A stretch of DNA of 64,000 nucleotides from Acidobacteriota bacterium (GTDB lineage Bacteria > Acidobacteriota > Terriglobia > Acidiferrales > UBA7541), in the NCBI GenBank assembly GCA_021832085.1, contig JAKBLM010000001.1:124001-188000 (forward strand), given 5' to 3'. Each line of letters opens with the position of its first letter. The stretch's first letter is position 1. This document shows, piece by piece, positions 7,987 through 17,631 of this stretch. The notes beneath the pieces were generated by a model that saw only the letters and a program-made list of their open reading frames with translations, was not told the DNA's origin and made no database searches. The position numbers and the translations under genes were made by a program.

Positions 7987-10569
7987 ATGCCGAGCCTTGC
8001 GCTCCGCCACGGGACGGGGCCTGGCGCGGCGTTGGCGTCCGTCGTGCTGGCAAAGCAAGGCATGGACAGCACTCCGGCTGCGTCCGCTTCCCGAACCATG
8101 GCCGCCAAGCCGGCCGAGCCGCCCGGCCTGACGACGCGCGAGGCCCAGCAACTGCTCGAGCGCTACGGGCCAAACGATCCAACGTTGCGCAAGACCCGGT
8201 CGCTGCTCTCGGAAGCGCTGGCGCTTTTTTCCAATCCGCTGGTGCTGATCCTGCTGGTGGCGAGCGGGGTGGCTGCGGCGGTCGGCGAGGTGGTCAATGC
8301 CACGATCATCGCGACGATCGTCGTGCTGAGCGCCGCGATCAATTTCCTCCAGACCTACCGCTCTCGCCGCGCGATCGACCGGCTGCGGGAGCAGGTGGCG
8401 CTCACAGCCACGGTGCTGCGCGACGCGCAGTGGGTCGAGTTGCCGCGACGCGAGATCGTTCCCGGCGACGTGTTTCGCGTCAGGGGCGGCGACCTGGTGC
8501 CTGCCGACGCGAGGCTGGTGGAAGCGCACTTTCTGAATGTGCAGCAGGCGGCGCTGACGGGCGAATCGCTGCCGGTGGAGAAAAGCGTCACGACCGCCGA
8601 AGAGCACTACACGCCAGAATCGGCCGGAGCGATCTTCCTGGGCACGTCGGTGGTGAGCGGCACCGCGACCGCGGTGGTGACGGCCACAGGGCGCACCACG
8701 GTTTTCGGCGGCATCGCCGCGCGGCTTGCCGGGCGACCGACCGAAACCGCGTTCGAGCGCGGCCTGCGCGGGTTCGGCCTGCTGATCATGCGCGTGGTGG
8801 TGCTGCTGGTGCTGGTGGTGTTTCTCGCCTCGGCGGTACTGCATCGTGGCTGGCTCGATTCCCTGCTGTTCGCCCTGGCGCTCGCCGTCGGCCTGACGCC
8901 CGAGTTCCTGCCCATGATCACAACGGTGACGCTGGGCCAGGCGGCGATTCACCTCTCGCGCCGGCGGGTGGTGGTGAAGCACCTCTCGGCGATTCAGAAT
9001 CTCGGGAGCATTGACGTGCTCTGCTCGGACAAGACCGGCACGCTCACCAGCGCCGAAATGCGCCTCGATGAATCGCTCGACCCGTTTGGCCGGCCCGCCG
9101 AAGCGCCTTTCCTTTACGGCTACGTCAACAGCCGGCACGAAACCGGCATCGAGAGCCCGCTGGACCAGGCGATTTTGCGCCGCCCCGCGCCCGAGGCCGG
9201 CGCGTTCCAGAAATTGGCCGAAATCCCTTTCGATTTCGAGCGCCGAAGAATTTCGATCGTCGTCGCCCGCGAGAGGAAACGCCTGCTCATTACCAAGGGC
9301 GCACCGGAAAGCGTGCTGCGGCTCTGCTCCCACTTGCTTGTCGAGGGCGGCGAACTGGCGCTCGACGAGCCGGCGCGGGCGCGCTGCGCCGAAATCTACC
9401 GCCAAAGGAGCGCACAGGGGCTCCGCATTCTCGCTGTCGCCTACCGGAACGTTCCCGAGCAACCCTCCTATTCGCCCGATGACGAAACCGGGCTGACGCT
9501 GGCCGGCTTCCTCACTTTCCTCGATCCGCCGCTCGAAGATGTCGCCGAAACGCTCGCCAATCTGCGGCGCGATGGGGTGCGGCTGATGGTGCTCACCGGC
9601 GACAACGAGCGCGTGACGCGCCACGTCTGCTCGCAGGTGGGGCTCGACACCGAGCAGATTCTGCTCGGCGCGGAAATCGATCGCGTCACCGACCCCGCGC
9701 TTGGGGCCCTGGCCGAGCAGAACGACGTTTTCGCGCGCGTGACGCCAGCGCAGAAGACGCGCATCCTGCTGGCCCTGCGGCGGCGCGGCCACGTGGTGGG
9801 CTTCCTGGGCGACGGAATCAACGACGCCCCTTCGCTCCAGGCGGCCGACGTCGGCATCTCGGTTTCCGAGGCGACCGAAGCCGCCAAGGAGGCCGCCGAC
9901 GTGATTCTGCTCGAGCGGAGCCTGGCCGTGCTCCACGACGGCATCCAGGAGGGCCGGCGCGCTTTCGGCAATGTGCTGAAGTACCTGCTGATGGGCACCA
10001 GCTCGAATTTTGGCAACATGCTGAGCATGGCCGCCGCTTCGATCCTGCTGCCCTTCCTGCCGATGCTTCCCGGCCAGATCCTGCTGAACAATTTCCTCTA
10101 CGATCTGGCCCAGATCACCATCCCGAGCGACAACGTCGATCCCTCGTTCGTGCGCAAGCCGCGACGCTGGGACGTGGCGCTGGTGCGGAATTTCATGGTG
10201 GGCATCGGGCCGGTGAGCTCGGTTTTCGATTTTCTGACGTTCGGAGCGCTGCTCTACTGGCTTGGCAGCTCGGAGGCGCAGTTTCACACCGGCTGGTTCG
10301 TCGAATCGCTGGCGACGCAGACGCTTGTGCTCTTCGTCATCCGGACGGCGGGGAATCCGCTGCGCAGCCGGCCGAGTCTTCCGCTAGTGGCGACGGTGCT
10401 GGCGATCGTCGCGGTCGGACTGCTGCTGCCGGTTTCGCCTGTGGCAACGACGCTCGGGTTCACCCGCCTCGCGCCGGCCTACTACGGATTCCTGGTAGCC
10501 GTCACCGCCGCTTACCTGCTCTCGGTCGATATCGCCAAGCGCTTTCTGCTGCGCGGCTATCTCCGCTGA
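7987..10569 (+). CDS. mgtA: Magnesium-type P-type ATPase (P3B, MgtA/MgtB-like)
   Basis: Cation-pumping ATPase of up to 860 residues. All P-type hallmarks are present: TGES near residue 190, the phosphorylation loop DKTGTLT with D348, an ATP-binding KGAPESVLRLC segment, and the hinge GDGINDAPS. The membrane part NFGNMLSMAAA and NNFLYDLAQITIPSDNVD resembles MgtA/MgtB, where the equivalent stretch lines the Mg2+ path. The N-terminal metal-binding domains of copper pumps are absent. The start is uncertain: ATG 7987 has no clear ribosome site, and ATG 8062 (MDSTPAASAS) follows an AAGG. No classical Mg-responsive leader was recognised in the ~240 bases upstream. Confidence 0.9.
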   Translation: MPSLALRHGTGPGAALASVVLAKQGMDSTPAASASRTMAAKPAEPPGLTTREAQQLLERYGPNDPTLRKTRSLLSEALALFSNPLVLILLVASGVAAAVGEVVNATIIATIVVLSAAINFLQTYRSRRAIDRLREQVALTATVLRDAQWVELPRREIVPGDVFRVRGGDLVPADARLVEAHFLNVQQAALTGESLPVEKSVTTAEEHYTPESAGAIFLGTSVVSGTATAVVTATGRTTVFGGIAARLAGRPTETAFERGLRGFGLLIMRVVVLLVLVVFLASAVLHRGWLDSLLFALALAVGLTPEFLPMITTVTLGQAAIHLSRRRVVVKHLSAIQNLGSIDVLCSDKTGTLTSAEMRLDESLDPFGRPAEAPFLYGYVNSRHETGIESPLDQAILRRPAPEAGAFQKLAEIPFDFERRRISIVVARERKRLLITKGAPESVLRLCSHLLVEGGELALDEPARARCAEIYRQRSAQGLRILAVAYRNVPEQPSYSPDDETGLTLAGFLTFLDPPLEDVAETLANLRRDGVRLMVLTGDNERVTRHVCSQVGLDTEQILLGAEIDRVTDPALGALAEQNDVFARVTPAQKTRILLALRRRGHVVGFLGDGINDAPSLQAADVGISVSEATEAAKEAADVILLERSLAVLHDGIQEGRRAFGNVLKYLLMGTSSNFGNMLSMAAASILLPFLPMLPGQILLNNFLYDLAQITIPSDNVDPSFVRKPRRWDVALVRNFMVGIGPVSSVFDFLTFGALLYWLGSSEAQFHTGWFVESLATQTLVLFVIRTAGNPLRSRPSLPLVATVLAIVAVGLLLPVSPVATTLGFTRLAPAYYGFLVAVTAAYLLSVDIAKRFLLRGYLR

Positions 10570-10611
10570 GTTTCCAAAGCGCGGGCAATTCCGCCGTCTC
10601 CGCTTGCCTTT

Positions 10612-11379
10612 CTACAGGCCCATTTTCGCCACGTAGGCGATCGTCATGCCCCACGCCACCACGAGCACGATGCGCCGGGCCAGCACGGGGTTCAGCCCCC
10701 GCATCCAGGTGGCGGCCACGATCGCCCCAAGGATTGCCCCGGCGGCCATCACTCCCGCAATGAACCAATCAATCCGGTGGCCGGCGATGAAAACCACGAC
10801 CGCGGTGGCATTGACGGCGCTGGCGCAAAACGCGCGGACGCCGTTCATCGAGTGAATGTTGGAGCTGAGCGTGAGCGAAAAAAGCGCCAGCATCAGCACG
10901 CCCATCGCGGCGCCGAAATAGCCGCCATACATCGCGATGGGCAGCTGACCCACCAGGGCCAGCATCTCCAGCCGTCCGGGCGAGATCGCCAGGCGCTCGG
11001 CCATCTTCCGCACGCGCCCGCTCGCGGTGAATAGCCCGGCGGCGAAGAGCAGCAGGATCGGGATCAGGCGGCCAAAAATGTGCTCAGGCGTATGAAGCAG
11101 CAGCCAGGCGCCCAGGAATCCGCCGATGACGCTGATGGCCAACAGCAGCCACACGGTGCGGCGCCGGGTGGTGATCTCCTTCCGGTAAACCCAGCCGCCA
11201 GTGGCCGCGCTCGGCCAGAGGCCCAGCGAATTGGTGGCGTTGGCAACGATCGGCGGCACCCCGACGAAAAGCAGCGTCGGAAACGACACCAGCGTTCCGC
11301 CGCCGGCGATGGCGTTCATCACTCCCGCGACCAGAGATGCAACAAAGACCAGGAAAAGGTAAAGTAGATTTGTATGCAT
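10612..11379 (-). CDS. TauE/SafE family membrane permease
   Basis: Probable sulfite or sulfonate-type anion exporter of the DUF81/TauE family, 255 residues with about eight hydrophobic helices. The family signature is seen twice: GVMNAIAGGGTLVSFPTLLF-G with NATN near the N-terminus, and MYGGYFGAAMGVLML in the second half. The chosen ATG (MHTNLLYLFL) sits directly after a GGGA. A longer reading to 11478 adds a basic stretch without membrane character. It converges with the P-ATPase gene (42-base gap) and diverges from the ferredoxin gene. Confidence 0.88.
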   Translation of the reverse strand: MHTNLLYLFLVFVASLVAGVMNAIAGGGTLVSFPTLLFVGVPPIVANATNSLGLWPSAATGGWVYRKEITTRRRTVWLLLAISVIGGFLGAWLLLHTPEHIFGRLIPILLLFAAGLFTASGRVRKMAERLAISPGRLEMLALVGQLPIAMYGGYFGAAMGVLMLALFSLTLSSNIHSMNGVRAFCASAVNATAVVVFIAGHRIDWFIAGVMAAGAILGAIVAATWMRGLNPVLARRIVLVVAWGMTIAYVAKMGL

Positions 11380-11519
11380 TCCCAATCCGGCGCGGCTGGT
11401 GCCCACCGCGCTCCCGAAAATACGATTCCGGCGCGCGGCGATGCGGTGGCAGGCGTGGTGACGAAAGTCATTTGCCACGCCGCCGGGCGGTTCTAGGCTG
11501 TGGGCGGAGGATCACACAC

Positions 11520-11807
11520 ATGGCCTACGTCATTGCAGAACCGTGTATCGGAACGAAAGACACGGCGTGCGTGGACGTCTGCCCCGTCGATTGCATTCAT
11601 CCCCGCAAAGACGAGGCAGGCTTCGCCGGCGCCACTCAACTGTACATCAATCCGGAGGAATGCATCGACTGCGGTGCATGCGTCCCCGTCTGCCCCGTGG
11701 CGGCAATCTTCGCCCAGGAGGAACTACCCGAAGAATGGCGGCATTTCGCCACAACCAATGCCGACTGGTTCCAGAATGCGGGTTCGACCGTACCGGACGC
11801 GACCTAA
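11520..11807 (+). CDS. fdxA: Seven-iron ferredoxin (FdxA type)
   Basis: 95-residue electron carrier. The cysteine pattern fits a [3Fe-4S][4Fe-4S] ferredoxin: C9, C17 and C58 for the three-iron cluster, C21, C48, C51 and C54 for the four-iron cluster, with C25 left over as in Azotobacter ferredoxin I. The opening MAYVIAEPCIGTKD is typical of FdxA, and the acidic C-terminal tail is usual too. A GGAGG about ten bases upstream supports the ATG. The hemN gene starts 12 bases after its stop, so the ferredoxin may be the reductant for HemN. Confidence 0.94.
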   Translation: MAYVIAEPCIGTKDTACVDVCPVDCIHPRKDEAGFAGATQLYINPEECIDCGACVPVCPVAAIFAQEELPEEWRHFATTNADWFQNAGSTVPDAT

Positions 11808-11819
11808 AGAGGAAAGGCA

Positions 11820-13235
<1,416 letters not shown>

Positions 13236-13361
13236 GCGGCCTGACAGCGCAAGGACAAAGCCCCGGCGACCAAAGCCGCGTCGATATTCCAGCGGGGTTG
13301 GGCGATCCGGTTGGTCGTCTCTACGGGGGCTACGCGGGTTTCGCGCTTCCTGGCGCGTCCC

Positions 13362-13391
13362 GGATCTTTTGCTTCGCTCAAGATGACGGGG
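13362..13391. repeat. Dispersed 'TCATCCTGAGCGAAG'-type repeat, copy 1
   Basis: Read on the minus strand this is a variant of the repeat that translates as VILSEAKDP and is common in acidobacterial intergenic DNA (TCATCTTGAGCGAAGC here). It lies in the gap between hemN and the convergent phosphoesterase gene. A second, more diverged copy is at 51492-51526. Confidence 0.6.
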
Positions 13392-13415
13392 TGTGCCTCT
13401 GGCGGCAGCCGAGGC

Positions 13416-14030
13416 TCAAAGCGACGGTTCTTCGTCAAGTTCCAGCAGGTAGCCGCTCTTGCCGACGTTCAAGCAGCGGGTCGAGCCGATCTGGTCCGTT
13501 TTCCCGGCGCATTCATGGATGTGGCCACAGAAAAGGTAGTCGGGCTGCCGGCGTTCCACCCATTCCCGTAAAACGCGGCTGCCGGTGTGCCGCCCTGGGG
13601 CGACTTCGTCGAGCACCGAATTTGCCGGCGGGAAATGGACCACGAGAAAGAGCGGCGACGGCAGGTCGTCGAAAGCGGAAAGTGCCTCGCCGATCTCCTC
13701 TTCCGAATATTCGCCAGGGGTGTCGAAGGGAGTGGGGTTGCTGTAGCCAAGCCCGGCCCAGTGTCCCTTGCCAATCTGGGTGATCTGACGGTGGAAATCG
13801 ACCAGGCCATAGCGACCGCAGAATTCGTGGTTCTGCTGCTCGGTTTCGTGATTGCCGGGCAGGACCCATACGCGGCGGCCGAGTGGGGCCAGCATCGTGC
13901 CGATGCGTTCGAGCCCACGGCCAAAGACCGAGAGATCGCCGGCGGCAATATAGAGATCGGCAGGCTGGGCGATCAGGCGCTCGAGCGCCCTCGTATCGCC
14001 GTGAATGTCGCTAAAGATGAGGATTTTCAT
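13416..14030 (-). CDS. Metallophosphoesterase
   Basis: Calcineurin-like phosphoesterase of 204 residues. The metal ligands expected for the family are present: D8 and H10 in FSDIHG, D32 in AAGDLS, N60-H61 in LPGNHE, a His in VVHFPP and the C-terminal CGHIHE. The substrate is not predictable; proteins of this size act on nucleotides, phosphoproteins or phosphodiesters. The ATG at 14030 (MKILIFSDIHG) fits the fold exactly, with GGGGAG about ten bases upstream; longer readings add unrelated residues. It converges with hemN. Confidence 0.9.
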   Translation of the reverse strand: MKILIFSDIHGDTRALERLIAQPADLYIAAGDLSVFGRGLERIGTMLAPLGRRVWVLPGNHETEQQNHEFCGRYGLVDFHRQITQIGKGHWAGLGYSNPTPFDTPGEYSEEEIGEALSAFDDLPSPLFLVVHFPPANSVLDEVAPGRHTGSRVLREWVERRQPDYLFCGHIHECAGKTDQIGSTRCLNVGKSGYLLELDEEPSL

Positions 14031-14394
14031 GGCGTTCAGCTGCTCCCCTAGATACGGCTCCTGACTCTTTGGCTTCAGCACCCTTGCCACACAGATCGCA
14101 CCGTGCCCAGCCGACAGGACGGGGCGCTGGTGAAGCTCGGAACTCCTGACGCCCCGGTCTCTCATTGTAGCGGCTTGGCGGGCGGCTGCCTTGCGTTCGC
14201 AATCGTTTGCAGAGAGAGGGCAGTGCGGTGCCGCTCGTGAGTTTGAAGACCCGGGATTTCACACGAACTTGCGGTTGAAACCACAGCGCTTGAGCAGGCT
14301 TCGGCTCGGCCCCGCCGGCCGGTGAGGGGGAAATCGGTTCTGGCGGCCAAGGCGCCGCGTTCCAACCCGCTTTCGCGAGTGAGGGAGAAAGATG

Positions 14395-14411
14395 TGTGTA
14401 TTGATTACACA
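14395..14411. promoter_or_regulatory. Inverted repeat, candidate activator site
   Basis: Perfect dyad TGTGTA-TTGAT-TACACA. Its centre is about 90 bases upstream of the conserved GC of the sigma-54-type promoter, the usual position for an enhancer-binding protein. No such activator gene is in the window. Confidence 0.5.
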
Positions 14412-14477
14412 TGGCTTGAAGGCGGCTTCATTAATCCGCCAAACTGCCGAGGTCTAAAAGATGAGCGGAAGCCCTGA

Positions 14478-14494
14478 TTGGCACAAGGATTGCT
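14478..14494 (+). promoter_or_regulatory. Sigma-54-type promoter (-24/-12)
   Basis: TTGGCACAAGGATTGCT matches the RpoN consensus TTGGCACG-N4-TTGCW at all but one conserved position, with the required ten bases between GG (14480-14481) and GC (14492-14493). Transcription would start near 14505 and run toward the DksA-like gene. Confidence 0.7.
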
Positions 14495-14820
14495 TGACCA
14501 ATGGCAACTTGGCCCGGGCTGCACGACAACACGCCTGAAAGCAACCCGGTAGTTTCAAGAAAACGACATCTACTGAGAAGTGGGAGGAAAAGTGAATTCC
14601 TCGCTCCCATCCGTCTAGCGGGGGAAGCAGCCAGGAGGCGGGGACGCGCACTGTGAGGAAGGCTTGGGACGAACCGAACGTCGCAGAAACAAAGCGCTTA
14701 CCGGACTCGCCGGCAACCACGGGTGCGCCCGGAGGTTCCCCGTGGCCCCGGCGCGGCGCGGGAGACGCAATTCTGCAACCGTGTTCACCCTTCCAGCATC
14801 CAATCAGTCGCTAAAGAGTC

Positions 14821-14859
14821 CCTCCTTAGGACCCTTCTGCAGAAACCTGAGGAAGGAGG
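14821..14859 (+). promoter_or_regulatory. Hairpin that can mask the dksA ribosome binding site
   Basis: CCTCCTT (14821-14827) is the exact complement of the Shine-Dalgarno AAGGAGG (14853-14859), which lies eight bases before the ATG. AGG (14828-14830) can extend the stem with CCT (14846-14848), and the enclosed segment contains the palindrome TTCTGCAGAA. Opening of this structure could control translation. Confidence 0.55.
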
Positions 14860-14867
14860 AGACGAAG

Positions 14868-15227
14868 ATGCTTGTGGCCAAAAAGACGCGTAGCTCCCGG
14901 AAACCGGATTTCACGAAGCTACTCAAATCGAAACGACAAGAACTGCTCGGCCAACTGCAGGAATGGCGCGAAGGCGTTCGTGTGGAGCGCGTCACCGAAG
15001 ACGAAGTGGGCCAGGCGAGCTGGGCGCAGATGGAACATTTGGCGTTTGCCACCCTTGAGCAGGGACAAAAGACCCTGGCCGAGGTGGAAGCAGCCTTGAA
15101 CCGGGTGGATCGCGGCACCTACGGGGTTTGCGAGAGCTGCGAGGGACCCATTCCCGAAGCGCGACTCCGCGCATTGCCTTGGGCCCGTTACTGCCTCAAG
15201 TGCGCTGAACGGATTCGAAGAAACTAA
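14868..15227 (+). CDS. DksA/TraR-family zinc-finger protein
   Basis: 119-residue cytoplasmic protein with a helical coiled-coil part (about 15-82) and a C4 zinc finger, C88-x2-C91-x17-C109-x2-C112 (GVCESCEG and YCLKCAE). DksA relatives bind the RNA polymerase secondary channel and adjust transcription during stress, often with ppGpp. The sequence is shorter than E. coli DksA (151), and the acidic tip residues cannot be assigned with certainty. A strong AAGGAGG supports the start but can be hidden by an upstream hairpin. The likely promoter is of the sigma-54 type, unusual for a dksA-like gene. It ends near the strong hairpin at 15261-15286. Confidence 0.9.
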   Translation: MLVAKKTRSSRKPDFTKLLKSKRQELLGQLQEWREGVRVERVTEDEVGQASWAQMEHLAFATLEQGQKTLAEVEAALNRVDRGTYGVCESCEGPIPEARLRALPWARYCLKCAERIRRN

Positions 15228-15260
15228 CCCTCCAGAGAAACTCTGCCTACCTGTTTCTCC

Positions 15261-15286
15261 CCCATACCCTCAATCGAGGGTATGGG
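15261..15286. terminator. Strong hairpin between convergent genes
   Basis: Perfect 11-bp stem, CCCATACCCTC-AATC-GAGGGTATGGG, 34 bases after the DksA-like stop and before the end of the convergent PilZ gene. No T-tract follows on either strand, so it may act as a bidirectional mRNA end or processing signal rather than a textbook terminator. Confidence 0.6.
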
Positions 15287-15405
15287 TGTGTGCGGATGAG
15301 TGCGCGGCGGATGTGAAGCGTGACACTGAGGGCATTGCTTCCGCGCCGCCTGAAGGGCGCTCTTCACAAGACTCGGCGCTTGCCACAGCGGACGAGGGAT
15401 TCGGG

Positions 15406-15735
15406 TCAGTGCGCTTCGGCGCGCAGGAATTCGTAGCGGTCGATGGCGGCGGCAAGCTGGTAGTCCGCGTCCGTGCGGGCGCGCGAACGTAGAATGCGGC
15501 CAAGGCAGCGGACCCGAACCGGGCCGGCAAGGGTGACATCGTGCGGGAGCGTCATGACGATCTCGACCAGCGAGCCCGATTCGATGGGTTTGGGCAAGAG
15601 GAAGGAAACACCACGGGAACTGACGTCCTTCGAGACGCACAATGCTTCGCCCGCATTCTGGCCGTCGGTCCAGCGAACCGAAAGCGGCAATTGCATGCGA
15701 AAGCGGCGAGCTGATCGACGTTCTGCGGCTGGCAA
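15406..15735 (-). CDS. PilZ-domain protein
   Basis: 109-residue protein consisting of one PilZ domain, the c-di-GMP-binding beta-barrel. RRFRMQLPLSVRW near the N-terminus supplies an Arg-rich RxxxR-like motif (ERRSARRFR), and DVSSRGVSFLLP matches the second (D/N)xSxxG motif, so nucleotide binding looks possible. The start is a TTG at 15735, six bases after a near-perfect AGGAGGTGA. Stand-alone PilZ proteins work as adaptors for motility, secretion or polysaccharide synthesis; no partner is adjacent. Confidence 0.88.
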   Translation of the reverse strand: MPAAERRSARRFRMQLPLSVRWTDGQNAGEALCVSKDVSSRGVSFLLPKPIESGSLVEIVMTLPHDVTLAGPVRVRCLGRILRSRARTDADYQLAAAIDRYEFLRAEAH

Positions 15736-15834
15736 GTGCGGTCACCTCCTCTGTGAGCGCCAGACTAGCAGGGAGCCGGGTGGGCTTCAATAGGCGGATA
15801 GTCGGGGTTGCCGCAAGTACCGAAGACCCAGGAC

Positions 15835-17631
15835 CTATTCGCCCTCGTTCCGGCTTGCCTCCCGATAGGTTTCGAGCACGTCGTCGAGCGTCAGCACCCC
15901 TTCGAGCTTGCCGGGATCGACGCGGCTGACAACCGGAACCAGCGGGCGACCTTGGGCCATGCCGATGGCAACATCGAGCGGCTGGTCGGGGTGGACCGTG
16001 GGCAGCCAGTCGGCGGTGAGGACATCGGCAAGCTTGCGGCCCTGGCCGTCCCCCTCGGCAAAGCGGTCGAGCTGGCCTCGATCGACCGTCATCCACCGGC
16101 CGGAGGGGAAACGCACCAGCAGCATCCTGGCATTGGCGGAATTGGCCATCGCCATGGCCTCGGCCACCAGGCTCTCCGAACGCACAATGGGAAAGGAGGG
16201 CTCCACCATGGCGTGCTCGACGCGGAGCACTTGATGCTCGCGCTGTTCCTCGATCGAAGGAAGCTCGACGCCTTCCTGGCGCGCGAACAGATCGAAGAGC
16301 GGCACCTTCTGATAGCGGCGCGAGATCAAGTAGGCGATCGTGTTGGAGATAAGCACGGGGACGATAATCGAATAGTTGCCGCTCACCTCGATCACGATCA
16401 TGACCGAGGTGATCGGCACACGCAGAAAGCCCGCAAAGAGCGTCCCGATGCCCACCAGCGCAAAGGAGCTAATCGATCCCGTGAGGTGATGGAGAAGCAG
16501 ATGCTCGACGCCGCCCACTGCGCCGCCCAGCATCGCCCCGATGAACATGGCCGGGGCAAACATGCCGCCGGGCGTCCCGCTGACGAAGGCGACACCGGTA
16601 GTGAAAATCTTCAAGCCGCCCAGCGCACCTAGCGTGTCCCAGCTATATTGGCCGTGGAGGGCCAAGCTAATGTAGGTGTAGCCGGCGCCCATCACCTGGG
16701 GATATACCAGGCCGATGAGGCCGATCATCAGGCCGGCAGCAGCCGGCTGAACGTAGAACGTCCACGGGGGCAGGCGGCGCATGCGCGGCCGGACGTAGGC
16801 AAGGAATTTCAGGAAGACGAGCGAAGCGAAGCCGCCGAAAACTCCGAGTACGGCGTAGCCGATCAGTTCGACCGGACGGAACCTGTGGTAGGGAGGAACC
16901 TGAAGGATCGCCTGGCTGCCGAAGAAGTGGCGCAGCACGATTACGCTCATCACGGCGGCCAGCACCAGGCCGCCCAGGCCGCCGGCACTCCAGGTGCCAA
17001 TGACCTCCTCGATGACGAACAGGACGGCGGAGATTGGAGCGTTGAAGGCAGCGGCTAGGCCTGCTGCGGCGCCGACCGGGGCGAGCAGCCTCGTTTTTTC
17101 CTTGGAGAGGCGCAGTCGACGGCCCAGGGCCGAAGCGATGCCGGCCCCCATCTGCAAGGCGGGATCTTCCGGACCGAGCGAGAAACCGCTGCCGATGGCC
17201 AGCGCGCAGGTGACGAACTTGCCGATGACGGTGCGGAAGGGCACGTAGCCGTCGTAGATATAGACCGCAGCCTTGGTCTGGTTGACGCCGCTGCCCCGGA
17301 CTTGGGGGAACACCCAGATGACGAGCAGGGAGACGAAAATGCCGGCAATCGTCGGTACGAGCAGCGTCGGCAGCACGCGGGGATGGAGTCCCGAACCAAG
17401 GAGCCAAATTCGCGTCGTATCGATAGCGACGCGGAAACAGACGACCGCCAGCCCGGCCAACAGGCCGATCACCATTGAGAGAAACAGAAAAAGCTGGGAT
17501 TCCTTGGCCGTGAGCCGCCCGACTAGCTCGCGAATGCGGGCGGCGTGAACGGAGGCTTTCGCGGTCAGGGCGTCTACTTTCCGCCCGGACCGCTGGCTTC
17601 CGCCAACCGGTGTTTCTTGCCGATCAGCCAC
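15835..17631 (-). CDS. ClC-family chloride channel/transporter with CBS domains
   Basis: About 598 residues from a GTG at 17631, with GGAAGGA upstream. The membrane part has the ClC signatures: GSGVNQTKAAVY, where most ClC proteins read GSGIP; GSGFSLGPEDPALQMG, where E in GPEDP corresponds to the gating glutamate; and GTPGGMFAPAMFIGA. The C-terminal ~130 residues form a CBS pair that may sense nucleotides. Whether it is a channel or an H+/anion exchanger cannot be read from sequence. Its start lies inside the preceding TPR gene, with no ATG before the first helix; another GTG at 17664 is possible. The overlap suggests coupled translation. Confidence 0.88.
   Translation of the reverse strand: MADRQETPVGGSQRSGRKVDALTAKASVHAARIRELVGRLTAKESQLFLFLSMVIGLLAGLAVVCFRVAIDTTRIWLLGSGLHPRVLPTLLVPTIAGIFVSLLVIWVFPQVRGSGVNQTKAAVYIYDGYVPFRTVIGKFVTCALAIGSGFSLGPEDPALQMGAGIASALGRRLRLSKEKTRLLAPVGAAAGLAAAFNAPISAVLFVIEEVIGTWSAGGLGGLVLAAVMSVIVLRHFFGSQAILQVPPYHRFRPVELIGYAVLGVFGGFASLVFLKFLAYVRPRMRRLPPWTFYVQPAAAGLMIGLIGLVYPQVMGAGYTYISLALHGQYSWDTLGALGGLKIFTTGVAFVSGTPGGMFAPAMFIGAMLGGAVGGVEHLLLHHLTGSISSFALVGIGTLFAGFLRVPITSVMIVIEVSGNYSIIVPVLISNTIAYLISRRYQKVPLFDLFARQEGVELPSIEEQREHQVLRVEHAMVEPSFPIVRSESLVAEAMAMANSANARMLLVRFPSGRWMTVDRGQLDRFAEGDGQGRKLADVLTADWLPTVHPDQPLDVAIGMAQGRPLVPVVSRVDPGKLEGVLTLDDVLETYREASRNEGE

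Larger units (their letters stand above)
14031..14867 (+). other. Long regulatory gap upstream of the DksA-like gene
   Basis: About 840 bases without a convincing gene. Ordered elements are visible: an inverted repeat at 14395-14411, a sigma-54-type promoter at 14478-14494, a hairpin GAGGAA-N7-TTCCTC at 14584-14602, and an SD-masking hairpin at 14821-14859. If the promoter is used, the DksA-like mRNA has a leader of about 360 bases, long enough to hold a small RNA or riboregulator. Confidence 0.6.

Noticed and set aside
7852..10287. Long open frame (811 codons) on the minus strand
   Set aside because: It is antisense to the P-type ATPase, is rich in Arg/His/Gln, has no recognisable motif, and arises from high third-position GC of the real gene.
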